Source: Synaphobranchus kaupii
Lineage: Eukaryota; Chordata; Actinopteri; Anguilliformes; Synaphobranchidae
Direction of reading: 5' to 3'
DNA length: 64,000 nt
Assembly (NCBI GenBank): GCA_029718625.1
Contig: CM056391.1
Coordinates: 3,149,852-3,213,851 of the forward strand
Both the position numbers and the translations under genes were made by a program. Shown here piece by piece: positions 61,477-64,000 of this stretch (positions within the stretch are counted from its first letter, which is position 1; every line of letters starts with the position of its first letter). Under the pieces are notes generated by a model that did no database searches, was not told the DNA's origin, and saw only the letters and a list, made by a program, of their open reading frames with translations.

Positions 61477-61649
61477 TTAACCCTTTAAGGTGTAGGATCA
61501 CAAATATGTTATTAGAATGTTCTCAACTGAACATTCAAATGCTGATGTAACGATCACGACTGGTAATTGAAAGCAATGGAGTTCTAGAATACTGACTTAG
61601 AATTTTGAAAAAAGCAACATTCCATAAAAGCTGCTGTTCAAAGGGTGAA
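61477..61649. mobile_element. piggyBac-type MITE, copy 2 (inverted)
   Basis: TTAA (61477-61480) and TGAA (61646-61649, one change) flank ends CCCTTTAAGGTG and CTGTTCAAAGGG. The interior is the reverse complement of 16215-16384 at roughly 80-90% by eye. Confidence 0.68.
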
Positions 61650-62268
61650 AATTAAATCGAAACATTGAGGTGCAGTCTGAAGGGGGGAGTGTTGTTTTTT
61701 TTAGATGTTTTTCAAATCTTCCTTCCTGACTGGCTGGGAAAGGTCGTTCCACCATCGGAGGATGAGGGTAGAGAAGAACCAGGGCCGCGAGGGGAGACTG
61801 GCGGGTGCTCGAAATCGCACAGCCAGCTGGCGGGAGAGGGCTGAACGGAGAGGTCTGGTTGGCGCTTACGCTGCAATTATAGTCTGAAGACAGGGATCGC
61901 CGGCAGTACCCTTCCAATGCCTAATAAATATTCATTGATTCATGACTGGTACCCACATCAGCAAGCCAGCACTCCTCAGTACAGGCACTCTCTTTGTACG
62001 TGAGAGAGGAGAGGCATTAATTAATCATCCAAGGAGGCTTTCACACGTCCCGTTTCCGCTAATGAACGAAATATGCCATTCTGCATAATGAGCAGCCTGA
62101 CCCTGCTACAAATAAATATACAACTCATTTTCTACAGAATACATTTTTTTATTTTCTACGGAGGTCTTTTGCGCATTCCAAAAACAAAATGGCTAATATG
62201 TCCCAAATATTTGTTTTTGTTGGTACTGAAGTTTACGTACTTACATGACAGCAAAACAAATGATAAAC

Positions 62269-62350
<82 letters not shown>

Positions 62351-63014
62351 ATAGTGATGTTCTAATATAAATCAGCCTTAACTCTTAATAATAAATAAAA
62401 TAATAAATATACCCCCCAAAAAAAGAATTATCAGTGTTTTATTCCTCAGACTCACCTGACTATGTTCTTCCTCCCTGTGCTGAGAATCTTAACGTTGTTT
62501 CTGGAACAAACGTCTTACCTCGCAATTTTTCTGCTCAGTTCTAACTTCTACAATGATGTAAATCTCTTGTTTCTGACAAAATACTATCTGATACTGGACT
62601 GAATTTTTTAGTTTCAGGATTGCACACATTGTGGTGTGCCGTATGTGTACCATTATTATAACAGAAGTGAAAGTGGGGCTCCTGACTGAGGTGATGATAG
62701 ATGCCATAGGGTCTGCTGAATAATGTGCCTGTCATCTTCTAGCAGGTACAGTCGGAGGAAAACAAAATGGCAGCGTGTTGTTGTTATACACTGAGCCACC
62801 ACCAGGTGTCAGCATATCACTTGAAATAAATTGTACCTCTATGCTCCTTTTCACCACCTCATTGAGGCAGTAGCTCTTTTGTGATGAAATGTAAACTATT
62901 TAAATTATATTAATTATAAGGGGTAGTGGAACTAGGAGGTCTATTTAACGGCAGAGAGACCTTCCTCATCCCTGAAAAAAATACACACAAAACAAAAAAG
63001 GACCAGTCATTGTT
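61650..63014. other. Intergenic, unassigned
   Basis: No recognised feature other than the TG microsatellite at 62272-62349. Confidence 0.4.
62272..62349. repeat. Pure TG microsatellite
   Basis: About 39 uninterrupted TG units, the purest dinucleotide run in the window. Confidence 0.96.
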
Positions 63015-63127
63015 ACACGGTAAAATGTTCAGTGTTAAATCAACTCTTACAGTGTACATATATGGTCCCTGTTAGACTTTTATATACTCTGTCAAGAGTT
63101 GAATTAACACCGGGCATATTACTGAGC
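63015..63127. mobile_element. MITE, 'cagtaaaatgttcagtgttaa' family
   Basis: 'acggtaaaatgttcagtgtta' at the left and 'ttaacaccgggcatattact' at the right are inverted, with 'caactcttacagtgtacata' and 'actctgtcaagagttgaat' inside. Confidence 0.68.
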
Positions 63128-64000
63128 AGACGGCGTTAATATCACAGCTCTTTCCTTTCCCAAAAATGAAATTTTAATTTGTTATTTTTTCAGATAGGTG
63201 GTTTTATCAGGACAAGCCTGGCCGTGTGTAGGTGTTGCGTACCTGCCTTGCAGCATCGAGTGCGGTGATCCAGATTGAATGCCATGGGAAACGGAAGGCT
63301 AACAACCTTTCAAGGTCAAATTTAAAGTGTCATATTCATTTCATGCTAAAATGAAAGTGTCATATCAATTCCTCCAAAATGCTCCGTGCGCTCCCTTACA
63401 CCCACTTAACATTGACAATGACGCAGTGCGCACCAGCGCATCACCATGGGCAGGTAATGGAGCTGTCCGTAAATCATGCCGTTCCCTCCCTCCTCAAGCT
63501 GGCTATTTGCTCCCAGGCTCTCCGTTTTAAAGGCAAGTGTGAACTTGCACGCCTATAGCCGCATCTGTTCATGACCAGCGCTTGAGTGCTACATGCGTGT
63601 GTTTTGCACAATCCCCAGGTAGAAACATCCTATCTCCTCACTTTATGGCTCCATCCAGGGTTTGTAAAAATGAACATTAACAATATAACATCAAAATAAA
63701 TGTACTCAAGATAGCTCTAAAGTAGTACAGATGCAACAGTAATTTCCTCAAACAACAGCTCTGGGTGTCTTTTAAGTACCCGCCCAGGTCCAGAGAGTAT
63801 TTTGAGCACGTTTCGCCTCCGCGGAAATAGTTTCCACACTTTCTTGATTCAGGCGAGCAGCACAAGCTCCACGAGGAACCGATTAGATTGAACTGATTTA
63901 CTATATTAAGTCAGGCGTGGTCAATTAGATCGACCTTCCGTATTTCAATTAGTTTAGGGCCAAACTCAATTTGCATAGCCGGGAGGAGAGCGTGTGCTGT
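63128..64000. other. Intergenic, right edge
   Basis: I see no gene, RNA gene or repeat family in this stretch. Confidence 0.4.

Overview
The window is vertebrate nuclear DNA, almost certainly from a ray-finned (teleost-type) fish. The evidence is one large split gene with GT-AG introns, long CA/TG microsatellites, tRNA-derived SINEs with the 'cagacgcttttatcc' core, many foldback MITEs, and an L1/Tx1-type LINE ORF1 with three zinc knuckles. I cannot name the species.

The only host gene I can support is on the plus strand: the 3' part of a tolloid-like metalloproteinase gene, best assigned as tll1. Seventeen coding exons lie between 3561 and 53873. They splice in perfect phase continuity into 842 residues: the rest of the astacin catalytic domain (exons 1-4), then CUB1, CUB2, EGF1, CUB3, EGF2, CUB4, CUB5 and the stop. 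The exons for signal peptide, prodomain and the first part of the protease lie left of the window. A 3' UTR follows 53873, with possible poly(A) signals near 54050, 55121 and 55942. From about 56 kb to the right edge I see no gene, only repeats and unassigned DNA.

Layout: 1-1266 (minus strand) is an intact, edge-truncated LINE ORF1, with its putative 5' UTR to about 2080. It probably sits antisense in a tll1 intron. 2.1-31.3 kb holds the protease, CUB1, CUB2, EGF1 and CUB3 exons among MITEs, SINE pieces, a Tc1 remnant and CA, CT and GA tracts. 31.3-40.2 kb is a 9-kb intron with three minisatellites and a TG array. 40.2-53.9 kb holds the EGF2, CUB4 and CUB5 exons with further minisatellites (55-bp and 47-bp units) and CA arrays.

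The most unusual feature is how tandem repeats meet the tll1 splice sites. The 3' splice sites of both EGF exons are tandemly duplicated: five 58-63-bp decoy acceptors before EGF1 and two 130-bp decoys before EGF2. Every decoy would lead into an in-frame stop. Other exon borders touch UG, CA or minisatellite arrays within 10-20 bases. I found no CRISPR array, bacterial operon or new enzymatic system.
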